Assembly: GCA_950295325.1 (NCBI GenBank)
Contig: OX485808.1
Location: 24,634,527-24,698,526, forward strand
Origin: Polytrichum commune
Lineage: Eukaryota; Streptophyta; Polytrichopsida; Polytrichales; Polytrichaceae
Reading direction: 5' to 3'
Length of the DNA stretch: 64,000 bases
In this document: piece by piece, positions 45,305 to 56,903 of the stretch
Numbering within the stretch: the stretch's first letter is position 1
Layout: every line of letters starts with the position of its first letter
Program-made: the position numbers and the translations under genes
The notes under the pieces: generated by a model
The model's input: the letters and a program-made list of their open reading frames with translations, nothing else
Told to the model about the DNA's origin: nothing
Database searches by the model: none

Positions 45305-45997
45305 GAAGGTAGAAAAATGCATTTTTTTCTTATTTTAAAGTACAACCCCCCCCCCCTTTCAAGTGACCATAACATAAGTCCTCCAAATTGTGTTGACAAA
45401 TGAAGCTATGCTCATGTGGTCATATTGTGGACAATTCCAACTCTGCACACGATTTTGATTGTTGGATAGGGTCGCAAATTCATTTCACATAGTTAGCAAT
45501 TGTGAATTGCATAGAATGTCATTTCAAGTTTCAAAAAGGGAGTTGATTGATCTAAAAATCATGAATAAAAACGTAAAGCGAATTTTTTTTCCTTCTTTTA
45601 AGTGACCATGACATAGGCACTCCCGATTGTGTTTACAATTGGTTGTTGGAGTGGTCATAGGTATCTTTATTTTGAGCACATTGTCCAAATCCATATCATA
45701 ACATATGTCATTTTCGTTTCCAATCCCTAGAGCTAACAATATTGGGTCATTTTTACTTCCTAAACCGTTGTTGAGAAAGGTGGCACACTTTTATGTTGGA
45801 GTGTCCCTCTAAAACTCCAATAAAAACACGTTTCCTCTCCTATTTCAAAATGTAACACCAGACAATCTGAAATCTCTCTTCCAGTTGGACCATCAAAATT
45901 CACTTTAGCCTTTATCTTGCAAAGACCATTACACTCCGTTATTATAATAACTTACCTTTTTTTTGGTTTTTTTTTTTGGTTTTTTCCTAAACACCAT
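45305..45997. other. Intergenic with family F fragments
   Basis: Two partial family F copies (about 45360-45530 and 45600-45745) and a C-tract near 45348. No gene seen. Confidence 0.5.
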
Positions 45998-46045
45998 CTT
46001 GATGTACTTTTAGTCCTTTCTAGCTTCCCGGACTTCAAATTTGGT
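45998..46045 (+). mobile_element. LINE 3' end fragment
   Basis: CATCTTGATGTACTTTTAGT followed by CTTTCTAGCTTCC matches the sequence following the LINE relic at 61572-61620. A short 5'-truncated copy is the likely origin. Confidence 0.55.
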
Positions 46046-46453
46046 TTCTTTTTTTTATGAAGTCCTACAAGCCTTGTCATGTAGTACCACTCAACTATAG
46101 GCGTGTGATAAAGAAAAGAGTGTCCACAAAAGGTCCATCCAATGTATAGTACATTGGAAAATTTTGACACCAAACTTGAAGACTTGCTCAAAGATTTCAA
46201 CAAAGCACCGTTTTGTTTCAAAACTACTGTAGGTGTTTCGGACTCCACTTTTCTATCGACTTTTGTGGCATATTCTATAGTGGTTTTGGATGCCTTTTGG
46301 CCTTTCGCAGCCACTCCGACCTAGGCTGTAAACATTTAAGAATGTTTTCGGGATTCCCACCGTAATAACTGCCCTTGAAGTGGGATGTGCCTAGATTATG
46401 CCGCTTTTGCTCTTATGAAATGAGGCACACTTTCTAGTGATGGAGTGCCCCCT

Positions 46454-46758
46454 ATTCATATAACTTCACTAGGTCTGTGATGATCCTAAACTACTGGGTG
46501 ATAGTGGAGAGGTACCCATTTCCAGATGGAGTGGTTGGCAGTTCGATTCCCATTGTGAAATCTTCTCTCTACTTGATGGGGAAAAAAAACTAGCTAGTTA
46601 AGTAGGAAGCCAAGAGCCCACCCAGCACAAGGTAGGCAATAAATCCCACCCTGCACCAAGAGGATTCTTGAGGAGGATAGGACCAACAGGCTCAAGTTCA
46701 CATCGGATTGCCTGCCATTGGTTGTTTATTTATTTATTTATTCGTATAACTTCACTAG
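46454..46758 (+). mobile_element. tRNA-derived SINE, copy 2, with 19-bp target duplication
   Basis: The body 46473-46739 contains a B-box-like GGCAGTTCGATTCCCAT at about 46548 and A-box-like sequence upstream, and ends in TTTATTTATTTATT. It is flanked by ATTCATATAACTTCACTAG (46454-46472) and ATTCGTATAACTTCACTAG (46740-46758), one mismatch in 19. The head matches the copies at 8367-8558 and 47171-47300. Confidence 0.88.
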
Positions 46759-46847
46759 AGATAAGTTTCAATCACTTTTTGAGAATGTAGTAAATAAGTT
46801 AGGTTTTTTTTTCTTATTTGGAACATATGAGGCGCATAACCATTTAG

Positions 46848-47170
46848 CTACACTAAATAGGATATTTAGTGTTTGATTATATTTACTGTTGTTACCATTG
46901 TACCTTGCTCAACACTAATTTTCAATTCTTTGATAATTAGTGTAAGAAGATTTGCTAGAAGATATGTTGGAATCCTCCTTTTAGCATCGTTATTTTTTTT
47001 TCATATCCTTACTAACACTAAATTCAAACATGTAACTTTCACATATTACCATAGTTGATATTTAGTGTTTGAGTTTACATTTAATGTTACTTACTTTCAT
47101 AAGGTTAATGATATTTAGTGTATGCAATCGTATTTAGTGTATCGAACACTAAATATCCTATTTAGTGTAG
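46848..47170. mobile_element. MITE with perfect 26-bp TIRs and ATTTAGTGT motifs
   Basis: The left end CTACACTAAATAGGATATTT then AGTGTT and the right end are exact reverse complements over 26 bases. The motif ATTTAGTGT or its complement recurs several times inside (near 46863, 47070, 47112, 47131 and 47150). 323 bp, non-coding. SINE copy 3 abuts its right end. Confidence 0.85.
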
Positions 47171-47300
47171 TTTTTTTGTCAAGTAGAGAGAAGATTTCAT
47201 TGTTGGAAATCGAACCGCCAACCACTCCATTCGGTTTTGGGTACCTCTCCACTATCATCTGGTAGTCTAGGGTCATCTTGGACCTATAAGTTAGGGTATC
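47171..47300 (-). mobile_element. tRNA-derived SINE, copy 3 (truncated)
   Basis: On the minus strand it reads GATGATAGTGGAGAGGTACC, then GGTTGGCGGTTCGATTTCC (B-box), like copy 2, and ends in a short A-run against the MITE at 47170. No clear target duplication was found. Confidence 0.72.
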
Positions 47301-47319
47301 TCAAGGGTTTTTTTCAAGT

Positions 47320-47490
47320 GGGCCATCACTGAGTTGAGATTAGCCTCTATGTCACGGAGGCTATCACACTCCACCACTCTAGAGAAGTAGCCAGTCTAAC
47401 TCCATCATAATGTACTTTTAGTCCCATAAGCATTTTGGCTTCCTAACCCTTAAAATAGATTTCATTCATTTGGTAGTTTTGGTATCAGTA
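47320..47490 (+). mobile_element. LINE 3' end fragment
   Basis: ATAATGTACTTTTAGTCCCA, GGCTTCCTAACCCTTAAAAT and TTTCATTCATTT match the 3' flank of the LINE relic at 61580-61650. Confidence 0.6.
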
Positions 47491-47569
47491 AAGGAGCGAT
47501 CAATAGGTATGGCGGTCATGAGTCAATGATCATTGGGGTGAAGGAGCATGTTTTTCCTAGAAATAAGGT

Positions 47570-47910
47570 TTGTGTGGGTGTTATATGGTTCGTTTTTCAT
47601 GTTTCTCCAATTTCTACCCATTAGATTCACACAACAAATTTTGTGTTGCATTGATAAATCAACGATGAAGCATCGACAAAAATAATATTGAAAATCAAAC
47701 TTTTCATGATTTAGACTTTAGTTATGATTATCGGAAGTGCATGTTTGTTGATTGCTTGATTGCATACATAAGTCCTCCCAATTGTGTTCACTATTGAGTG
47801 TGGAGTAGTACATTAAATTTGAAGATGTAGTCCAATCCCTATATGGTGTTTGTTCTTCGATCCTCACTGAACCACATAGCAATCAAACATAGTGGTCTGA
47901 TTAAGAAGAG
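47570..47910 (+). repeat. Dispersed repeat family G, copy 3
   Basis: Same order of blocks as 28313-28690, including GTGGGTGTTATATGGTTCGT, AGTGCATGTTTGTTGATT and GATCCTCACTGAACC. Confidence 0.75.
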
Positions 47911-48266
47911 TACTTGAATAACACATGAATACATGGATGAAATCTTGTAAGCATCTACAACTGAGAGAGAGAGAGATTTATCGAATATGAGCATACTTCT
48001 CATCCATCCAACGTAGAAAATTGACTCCCTATAGGTTTGTGGCCAATTCATCTCAAACAACTTGGACTAAATTGATTCAAGGTCTTTAAAATTGATCCTA
48101 GTAGAAAAAAAAACTAGGAACGGTGACCTTTGGAACTTTGGGCTTCATACTATTTCAAAGGTTTTTATGTTGGATAAATGAGAGGTATGCCCATATGTGA
48201 TAATTTCCTCTTTGGACCATCTTCAATAATGTTTCAAATTAACATTTTTGGACATTTTCAGCCACC

Positions 48267-48297
<31 letters not shown>

Positions 48298-48304
48298 CTT
48301 CTTT
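48267..48304. repeat. (CTT)n microsatellite
   Basis: About twelve CTT units, next to ATTTTT repeats. Confidence 0.92.
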
Positions 48305-51300
48305 TATTTTTATTTTTATTTTTGTGGGTAGTGGTTGGGCCAAGCAATTTTGTTGACATGCCTATTTCTTGATTGGATACATGACCATTACCAATCAAAA
48401 TTTGGTAACCTTCCCATGAAATGATCACCACATCCGTTAACATCGTGCCATTTCTACACTCAAGATTTGAACCTCTATCATGCATACATAGTTCAAATTT
48501 CAACTACACCTATTATGGTAAATGTTGTGAGCATATGTATAGGTTGACTTATCATTTGCAACACTATATTGTGTCCCATAGTTTCCACCATCACGCATGA
48601 ATATAACGTGCAAAGCTAGTCATACTTGAATCTTCAACCATTCCCTATGTTTTGTATTCTTTCAATTTTTTAAAAGGCAAATTTTCTCTCATCATAGAAT
48701 ACTCTTGACACGCATTTTGAATGAGAGAAAGGTTAGATGAAGCATTTGTCACCTTCGATCATTTTGTTGTTGAAGATGTGCAACAAATTTTCATCAAGCA
48801 AATATTGTAATAGAAAGAATGAAGACAAAAATATGTATGTGTGTCATGACAAAGGGTGTGCCCTATTTTGGAGTTTTTACCCAATAAGCCATCTAATTAC
48901 CAAAATATCAATGACATGTTGCAACCTCAACATCTTGATGCCAATTTTATTTTTTTATTATGTCATATATTATGTCCACCTTGAGTGTTTTGTTTATAAG
49001 ATTGATAGGCACAAGGGGTGGAAAATTTGAATTTAAGAAAGAAAGGTGGTAGTTCAATATCACAACCCCTTTTGCCCATCAAGTTTATAAATAAAATAAG
49101 AGATACCACCAATAAAAAAATAAAAAATGAGATCGTATTTTTTGTACACCAATGTGAATGGGGAGCTCATTCTTTCTTACTCTGATCGTGTTTTTACCAA
49201 TAATGAAGCAACACGTATAAGATAATAATTTGTGGATTTACTTTTATTCAATGCAATGTCATGCATGGTAACTTCCTAAAGTTTCTTGAGGCTTTTATGA
49301 ATTGAAATCAGGTGTATGTGTATAGTGTGGTTAAATTTTGTTGAAATTTGACTCAAAGGTGTCAAATTGATTTTAAAATTCTTATAATAACATGTATGTA
49401 TATACATACGTTCACAACATTATTAACACAATGAGGAGCTCGCCTTTTGAGTTTAACTCTCCATACTACAAAGAGCACATGCCAACAAGAATGATTGGGC
49501 AATGTCTCATCCACCTGTTGCAAAATAACTAGTAAGTTACCTTCTCGGCCCCCATTGCCAGGTGGGTATGGGTAGAAGGTGGTGAATACACGTCGCACAT
49601 ATGTGTACTACTTTGATGTTCCTTGTTTTTTCTTTCCTTTTTGGATTGGGCAATGTCTACTAGAAGTTGGGACATCCATGTGCCATTAAATATCTTAATC
49701 ACTCAGAACACTCCCATGTATGGCCCACTACTTCAGGTGAAGTGGCCATTCATTCCTTGTCCATTGCCGATTGTCCCAAGGGCTAAATAATGCTATGTAG
49801 ACAATACACATGGACTTGATGATTCAATACTATGGTACATACCCTAAACCCTAAATCATTCAAGTGCATTATTTAACACTTCTAGTGCAAACAACATGGG
49901 TTTGGAGAAGATACACCAAACGTTAGACTATAAATTTAATGTAAACTTGAGGTTAGAAATACGGCGAGGGGTTCAAGTGGTTGGTACAAGCTACGGGCTT
50001 AATATTCTTGCACACCCACAAAAAGCATTGCATGGAATCGGCACACACATATCCATACGCTTTTAGGAAAGGTGAAGGATAAGGTGCCGTCCCTTTACCA
50101 AATGCATGTTCTTGGCCTTGTTGGAACCAAAGGCTCCTATTGCTTACTTGAGAAAATCTTGTATGTAACCAATAGCAACCTAGTAGGTCACCATAGTTGA
50201 AAAAACCTAAGAAACTTTACCACTAAGAGAACAAACACATGGAAACAATATTAGAGCAAAAGTAGAATTGTCCAATAATACCACCTTCTAAGCGGTTTTA
50301 ACTCCTGAAGGCCCAAGCCCAAATCTTTCCCAAATCATCAAAAATAGTTCAGTTGATTGCATAAGCATATTGAAGAAAATCAACACCTCTTATGATATAT
50401 CTGACCGTACGGATGGCATCTTCATGTAATCAGGATAGTTCACACACAATTGAAGTTGTTCGTGTGTTTAAAAATCATATGATTATTGTGTATACATGTA
50501 CACTAGTATTGTCAAGCAATGATGACTACTGGGACAAAAATGTCCACCTTGGCTTGTAGGGGGTAAACCCCCTAAAGTTTCCAAGTCCACACCTCCCCCA
50601 AAACATTTTAAAAATATCAACTTGATTCAACAACGTGATGAAGTTTTAAGTTTTTATTTTATTTTTATTTTATTTTCAAACCTCCAATGGTACAACTAAC
50701 TGTCCAATTGACATGTTTGTAAATTCATGTGCATAAATTCAAAAGATAATGGTGTAAAGGTGGTACTAGTATGGACATGCACCAGTGGTTTGCTTGGACA
50801 ATAATATCTTCCTTATCCTTTAGGGGCTAACTTTGACTAGGTTATAGTTACTTCGAGTTATATTAATGCAATGTAGAATACTAAGTTCTAATCTTACATG
50901 CTAATTATCAAGGTTGGAATATAGCATGCATCCACACTATTATATCCAAAGGGTTTATTGGATGAAAATAAGCTCAATTGCTTGGAGAGGCGGTAGTCTT
51001 GTGTATTTTTGGCAAACAAGATTGACACACACACAAAGATTGGTGCATCGGTGTTCCGGTGAGTTCAATTAACCAAAGGAGAAATTTCACCTCATGATGA
51101 GCTTCAAAAAGTGACAATCTTGTAAGCCTCCCTATTGGAAGGTCGGCAATAGCACTCAACCAACCCTTAGCACACGCGTTTTGACTTGGTTGTTGGTGAA
51201 TGGACTCCTTTCATGCTAAATGCACAAATGTCGACGTTCTTGTTTCTCATTCTTGAAGTATACATATCACGGGTGATTGCTGACTCAAATCATGAAGAAT

Positions 51301-52599
51301 GCATAAGCATTGTAGTTTTCTCTACATTCTTTTTGTTGTTGACATGTCACCCACCCATCCAATTTTTGTCTGCACATTTGAGTACGATGGATCCCTCAAT
51401 TTCAAACTATTGAGCATCACTTTCATTTGATGATAAGTTGATGATTGACATGTTATATGACTATCTAGACTTGTTTTACCATTTAAGGTCTATATGTCCC
51501 AAAATGAGACATTCAACTTCAAATGCACAGATCTTCTCAAAAAAAAACACATAGGTAATTATACATGGTTGTTGTCTGAACCTATCAAAATGTCTCGTGC
51601 AAAATCTTCCTTTCCAAAAACAATTTCACATGAATATAATGGAATTTTAAAGTTTGAAATACGAGACCCATTACAAGAAGACCAAAAGATTTTTTTACTT
51701 TTTATTTTATTTTACTTTGTATTCTAGATTGTATGGAGGTCTTCTGTTGATGGTGGCAACAACTTAGAGTCTGTAATAAAATTTCAAGAAACCCGTGGAC
51801 ATGTTATTTACTGCACATCTTTGAGAATGTTTTACCTCTCGGGTCATCATAACTATTTAGACTTATAAGCTGAAGATTACTTTCAATAATAAAATTTTCC
51901 AAAAAAAACTCTACTAATTTGGCATAATCTTATTTATTGGGCAAAATAAAAGGCCATATTGCAAATTTAAAAAAAAAATCAAATCTAATGTAGTTTTTCA
52001 TGGAAGAAATCGTCATTCATCACAAACAATCATAAAATTTGGATGAAATCATTGAGTATTAGTTGAATGTGTCCATGGATAGATGAAAATATACAATGTC
52101 ATTAATATATGGCTTCAATTGTACAATGATTGTGGGCATTTCGGCGTTCTTAAAAGTTTGGAAAAGAAAGAGACTCTTTGGTGCATACCAAAAGGAGGTG
52201 GAGAATATCGCCGCCTTAAGGTATTGATGGGTGAGTTTTGTAGTGCAAAACCATGTACCTATTCAATCCACGTAATAAATGCTATGTTTTAAACCTTGTC
52301 CCGTCATCGGAAGGCCTTCAATGACTCACCCAACCCCGCCAAGCTTTGCGCCCACATTGTCATTTACAAATTGGCTTTTCCATTATGACCCTTTACGGGC
52401 ATGATTGGTTTTTCCTACTAGTTTAATTCCATAGGGCATAAAAGGGAAGGATCCCGCCCTCCCTCCCTATAGGGATCTCCATTGAATGATAGGGCCCATG
52501 TATCACAAAGTAATAAGACATATGAAATCATGATGAGCATTGGTCAAGAAATGAACATGGTTTTTTAGAAAGTAACAATTTCATTCAAGATAGATGTGT
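48305..52599. other. Intergenic AT-rich region
   Basis: No gene supported. Open frames are short and low-complexity and no repeat family with clear ends was recognised. The stretch from about 51480 to 51730 has a 78-codon frame, but it lacks family features. Confidence 0.5.
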
Positions 52600-52990
52600 C
52601 TTAAATGGTTACTTTTCCGACTAGCGCACTTCTCCTAGGTTACGAAACACACGATTAAGTTAGTATGAGATGGTTAGTAATCCAAATCGTGGCTACAGCC
52701 ACTTTCCGCCTAATGTTTGGAGCTCGCACGACATCTTATTCATTATCAAAGTGAAGATTCTTATGTTCATTAACTGGTCATATATAAGTCACCACAATTA
52801 TGCTGATTGTTGAGTCTAGAATACTCATCATATTTCTAGCACGTAGTCTAACCTCATTTTGATATATGTTCCTGGAGCTTGATGACCTAACTACTTAACC
52901 CACCATTCAAATGTACGTGATTGATTAAAATAGATAGCCAAATCAGGCACGCCCATCTTACTTTTGTTTCTTTGATATGCATGCAAGCCT
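52600..52990 (+). repeat. Dispersed repeat family F, copy 2
   Basis: See 44440-44790. This copy has TTCTCCTAGGTTACGAAACA and AGTGAAGATTCTTATG, with the complete order of blocks. Confidence 0.75.
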
Positions 52991-53109
52991 TGTCTCAACG
53001 GTTTAGTCCACTATTTCTCAAGATTTAGGTGGGATGAAAGCTTAACAAATAGTGTTTGGATTGACTCATGAGTATAATTTAAATTGTTAAAACGACCACA
53101 AGTGCATTG

Positions 53110-53280
53110 TGTAATCACATGGCATGTCAAAATTTGATTTTTCATTGCACACATGAAGAGGAGCAAGGTATTGACTTTGTGTTAGAACTACTATACTTAG
53201 CCAACTTGGATGATAGTCAGAACATAGTTGACACCTGACATATTCATTGCGGTTGGTCTAACAATCCCCTTATTGTCTAT
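53110..53280 (+). repeat. Dispersed repeat, pair of 2390-2580
   Basis: Contains GCACACATGAAGAGGAGCAA, GGTATTGA, CCAACTTGGATGATAG and CTAACAATCCCCTTA, as at 2.4-2.6 kb. Confidence 0.7.
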
Positions 53281-53349
53281 GTAAGCATCATTATATTAAA
53301 AAACCATCATCTCTAAGAAACCGTAAAAATAAATAATTAAATTAAAATA

Positions 53350-53389
53350 GAAGAAGAAGAAGAAGAAGAAGAAGAAGAAGAAGAAGAAA
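53350..53389. repeat. (GAA)n microsatellite
   Basis: Thirteen GAA units. Confidence 0.92.
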
Positions 53390-53846
53390 GGAGTTTTCAC
53401 TGTTGTGTTTGATTTGCATTCCAAGTGTCCACCATGTGTTTGCCTATTCCTTTTCTTTTTCTTTTTTCTTTCTACTTTCCCCTTTCTTTTTGTTCCTTTT
53501 CAATCTAAAAACATTACATATGATGAGGTCATATGGTGAGGTATCATAACATTACTAAGCAACTGCATGGTGGTCTCTTGCTAAAGAAAGAGGTTGCATT
53601 TAGAAACCTTTGATAGTTTACAAATTTTGCTTGTCAGAAAGCTCACAATACACAACATGAGTGCTCCTCATAAACTAGGAAATCATAGAAAGATTATGCT
53701 CGTGTGATATCTGGTCCTAAGGAACACAACCAAAGAGATGTGCAATGTTATGGTAAGAAAAAAATTGTAAAAAATTGAAGTACATTGTCGTCGGACCAAC
53801 ACAACATGGGTACGATTTCTATTCTAATTACACCAAGTTATCTTAT

Positions 53847-54035
53847 TAGTGTCAATTTATCATTCGGAGTCACATGTTTCTACAACATTTGACCAACAAC
53901 TTCTATTTTTTACCCCCAATAACATAAACTCGATGTAAATAAAAGGTAACACACCAAGAATAGGAATTAACTTACATGGTGAAAATAAATGTTATAGCAA
54001 AGTGTGATTCCAAATGGTAACTCACACTAATCGGA
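53847..54035. mobile_element. MITE, family M copy 4
   Basis: Left ATTAGTGTCAATTTATCATT and right end ATTCCAAATGGTAACTCACA then CTAAT are degenerate inverted ends like those of family M. Non-coding, about 190 bp. Confidence 0.65.
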
Positions 54036-54120
54036 CAAATGAGCATAGTTGTTTGATTTTCAACGAAAATCTTATCCTTAGTTGACTACCCTCTTCGAGT
54101 TGAGAGGAAATTGTAGCACA

Positions 54121-54501
54121 TGACTAGCGCAGAGAGAGAAGAAACGCTGACCATGTGATCAGCGTGATTGGAATGCCCGTTCAACCCACCCTTGGTATTT
54201 ATACCCTCAGGGCATAATACCAGTGGTGCATGACTACTAACCCCTCTCGGGGTGGGCACTATAGTGACACACTATACTAGTTCCTAGCTAGCCACTAGTG
54301 CCTTGAGGATACCGGACATGGAATCCCCCCAAAGGGCTTTGAGGTACCCATACAACAAGGTCCAAGGACCCCCCACCATAGTTGGGTGGACTAAGGTGGT
54401 GAGCACTACGCCGGCATGGGATAGAACCCACAACCTCCTCATTGGGGGCCATGAGCCCTAACCACCAAGCCAAGGCCCGTGGTGCCCTCGTGACTAGCGC
54501 A
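54121..54501 (-). mobile_element. tRNA-derived SINE, second family, with 11-bp duplication
   Basis: On the minus strand the head reads GGCCTTGGCTTGGTGGTTAG (A-box region) and then GGTTGTGGGTTCTATCCCAT (B-box region), spaced as in a tRNA gene. The insertion 54132-54490 is flanked by TGACTAGCGCA at 54121-54131 and 54491-54501. The sequence differs from the copies at 8.4, 46.5 and 47.2 kb, so it is another family. A minus-strand open frame through it is a by-product. Confidence 0.85.
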
Positions 54502-55400
54502 CCTCTCGTTCATCCAACATACAAGCATCGAACGGGCATACACTCCAAGGGGGTCCAAAAGCTACCTTTTCTAATTCATTGACACCGAAATAGGCTCTAA
54601 GATCCAAAGATCCAAAGTCTTTTGAGATGAATTAGCCACAAATTTATAAGGGTGAAAGTTTCCATGGTAGTTGGATGAGACTCTACACTTGTGTGTGAAA
54701 AATCTCTCTTAACCCTTTACGGTAGTGCACTTAGTGCATCCCGAAGAACCAATACACTTTGTGGCTCTTATTTACGGAGGGATGTCCATATCCTTCTCAT
54801 TTAGGATGGTGTTAAAAAGCTTTTTGATGGCTCCCCTTCACCATGCAATGGTCGGGCATTGAAAGGTGAAGAATGAGGGAGAGAGAGAGAGAGTTTTTTC
54901 TCACTCTAACAATGTCTTCAAAGAGAAGGTTACCCTTATATTTTAAGGTTGATATATCACGTATGGTTAATTGGGGGTAGAAATGTTGTGGTATTTTTTA
55001 ATTTGTTTTTTTAATGATTTTTTTTTGGAGGAGGGGGGGGGGGTCAAACCTCACGTATAAAATGTCTACTATGGTGGGACTTCTTGGCCTTGAAGTAACT
55101 TACAAACAATAGAATTTGAAGGACCGAACATGCCACCATGAGGACTATGTACCGAGTGTGGGTCATGCCATGTTGGAGGTCATGGTGTCAACCGTTGCTC
55201 ATGTTCACTCTTTCCAACATGTGCTAAGGTGTGTATGGAAGTCGAAAAGGTGACGATGATGAAAACGTCTCTCTTTTCGCATCGGAGACTTTTTAAGTGC
55301 CACTCTTGCATTTACATATTTTCCACCCCCCGAATGTCGGTAGATTGTATGGGACATTAACAGTAGATTGAAGTTCAATATATGCTCGAACTCAATGTGA
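54502..55400. other. Intergenic
   Basis: No gene recognised. It contains a short GA run near 54873-54892 and a G-tract near 55034. Confidence 0.45.
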
Positions 55401-55477
55401 CTTTCATTGGGAATTGGTTGTTTTGCATACAAAACCTTCCATGATCAGTAATGTTTGGTGCACACCTAAAAGTATAT

Positions 55478-56356
55478 CTTTCACACCTATTATTGTGGTC
55501 CATTATAGATCTGACATGCCACAATAATTATGGTGAATGTGTTTTTTCTTTACCCATGTCATTTTGAAGCGCATAGAATCAATCTTTAAAAACCAATTGT
55601 TGCCATGGGTTGAAAAATATAAATTTGAAGTCAATGTTATACCATCGACAAGTTGATAGTTCATCATTTTGCATTTAAATCTTATTAGTTTCTTGAGTTA
55701 TAAGCCACCTTGAATAGTCAAATATGCGGGGTGGACTCTTCATTAATAGCCCAAAGGACGAACGTGGGTAACTATGAAATAAAACCCCCCAAATACAATA
55801 AATTTATAGATGAAACAAATGTATATGCATTGTTGGTAGGCTAGGAAATGGACTTGTATATTTTATACCAAGCTTTTCAAGCCAATGTGATAACTGGCTC
55901 CTCTATATACAACAAGTAAAGACTATGCAATAAACATGCCTTTGTTTTGTATCGCTTACATATATAATCTACTTTCATTTTCCAATGAGAAAGTCATTGA
56001 GCATTTTTCATCCACAAGATGTAACTCCAAATAATATGACCCTAAAACACACGTCATGGAAGCTAAGCAAAAATACCATTGGATGAAAAATGTGATGGGA
56101 TGAAACTAGCATATCTATTTTCAAACTTTGCACTAAACCTTGGGACCCCCATTTGTACATCCACCGTTACTTTAGATTTTTTATTAGCTCTTAAAAATAT
56201 ATACACCAGAGAAAAACAATACCTCTCCCCTTATGCATACTACGTACACTACTGCCCCCCCCTCACCGGGAAGTATTCAAACCACACATATAATATAATG
56301 GATCATGGTCTTTCTACCCATGCTAACTTTCAACTCACAATAATAGGCGTGAAAGG
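55478..56356. mobile_element. TIR element, family C copy 2, interrupted
   Basis: Left CTTTCACACCTATTATTGTG and right CACAATAATAGGCGTGAAAG are inverted ends equal to those of 41749-42119. A family B element lies inside. Confidence 0.72.
55726..56272 (+). mobile_element. TIR-type element, family B copy 4, nested
   Basis: Begins GCGGGGTGGACTCTTCATTA and carries GGTAACTATGAAATAAAACC, TTTTCAAGCCAATGTGATAA and TTTCCAATGAGAAAGTC blocks of the family. Its right end is decayed, near CCCCCCCCTCACCGGG. Confidence 0.7.
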
Positions 56357-56854
56357 TTTAATGTGTAGGTTTGTAAGAAAAACATCCCAAGAGGTGCTAA
56401 AATGAGTTTGGCTCTCAAATCAAAGGATTGACATAGGTTGCTCTTCATTCAAATTCAAACATAACCTCAAAGGATGAAGGTGGGAATGTTTTTGATGATA
56501 TTGTACGCAAAACAACCAATGGAGAATCATAGGGACCAACTCCCGACAAAAAGTCCCATTGAGCTCAAGGATAACTCCTAATCATATTGATATTTTTATT
56601 ATCATTTTAGATGATTCTCACGTTCATAAAGTGATATTATCTACTAACACCTAATTGTTCTCAAAGCATTTGAGCATAGTTGCTACTATAAGATAACCTT
56701 TTATCGTTGGGTCTTTGTTGGTAATTGACAGACGATACCAATGCATCTTGGCATGTAGTTTCCATACTTTGTATGAAAAATCCATAATTTTCAAAGCTTG
56801 CTTTACATTATTCTTGGAACACATGATATTCATAAATCTAGAACTTACCAGCCA

Positions 56855-56857
<3 letters not shown>

Positions 56858-56900
<43 letters not shown>
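56858..56900. repeat. (GA)n microsatellite
   Basis: Uninterrupted run of about 21 GA units. Confidence 0.95.

Positions 56901-56903
<3 letters not shown>

Larger units (their letters stand above)
55401..56565. mobile_element. Foldback MITE, family D copy 2, with nested insertions
   Basis: Left end TCATTGGGAATTGG, then TTTTGCATACAAAACC, and right end GGGACCAACTCCCGAC with AGTCCCATTGA match the arms of 18576-18893. Its inner part GCTCTTCATTCAAATTCAAA (reverse complement of copy 1) is at about 56441. The element is split by family C (55478-56356), which is itself split by family B. Confidence 0.7.

Noticed and set aside
46473-46560. Functional tRNA gene
   Set aside because: Only A/B-box-like segments are present without a full cloverleaf, and the unit is flanked by a target duplication, so it is a SINE.
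54288-54473. 61-codon minus-strand frame
   Set aside because: It lies wholly within a SINE body and has no conserved features.
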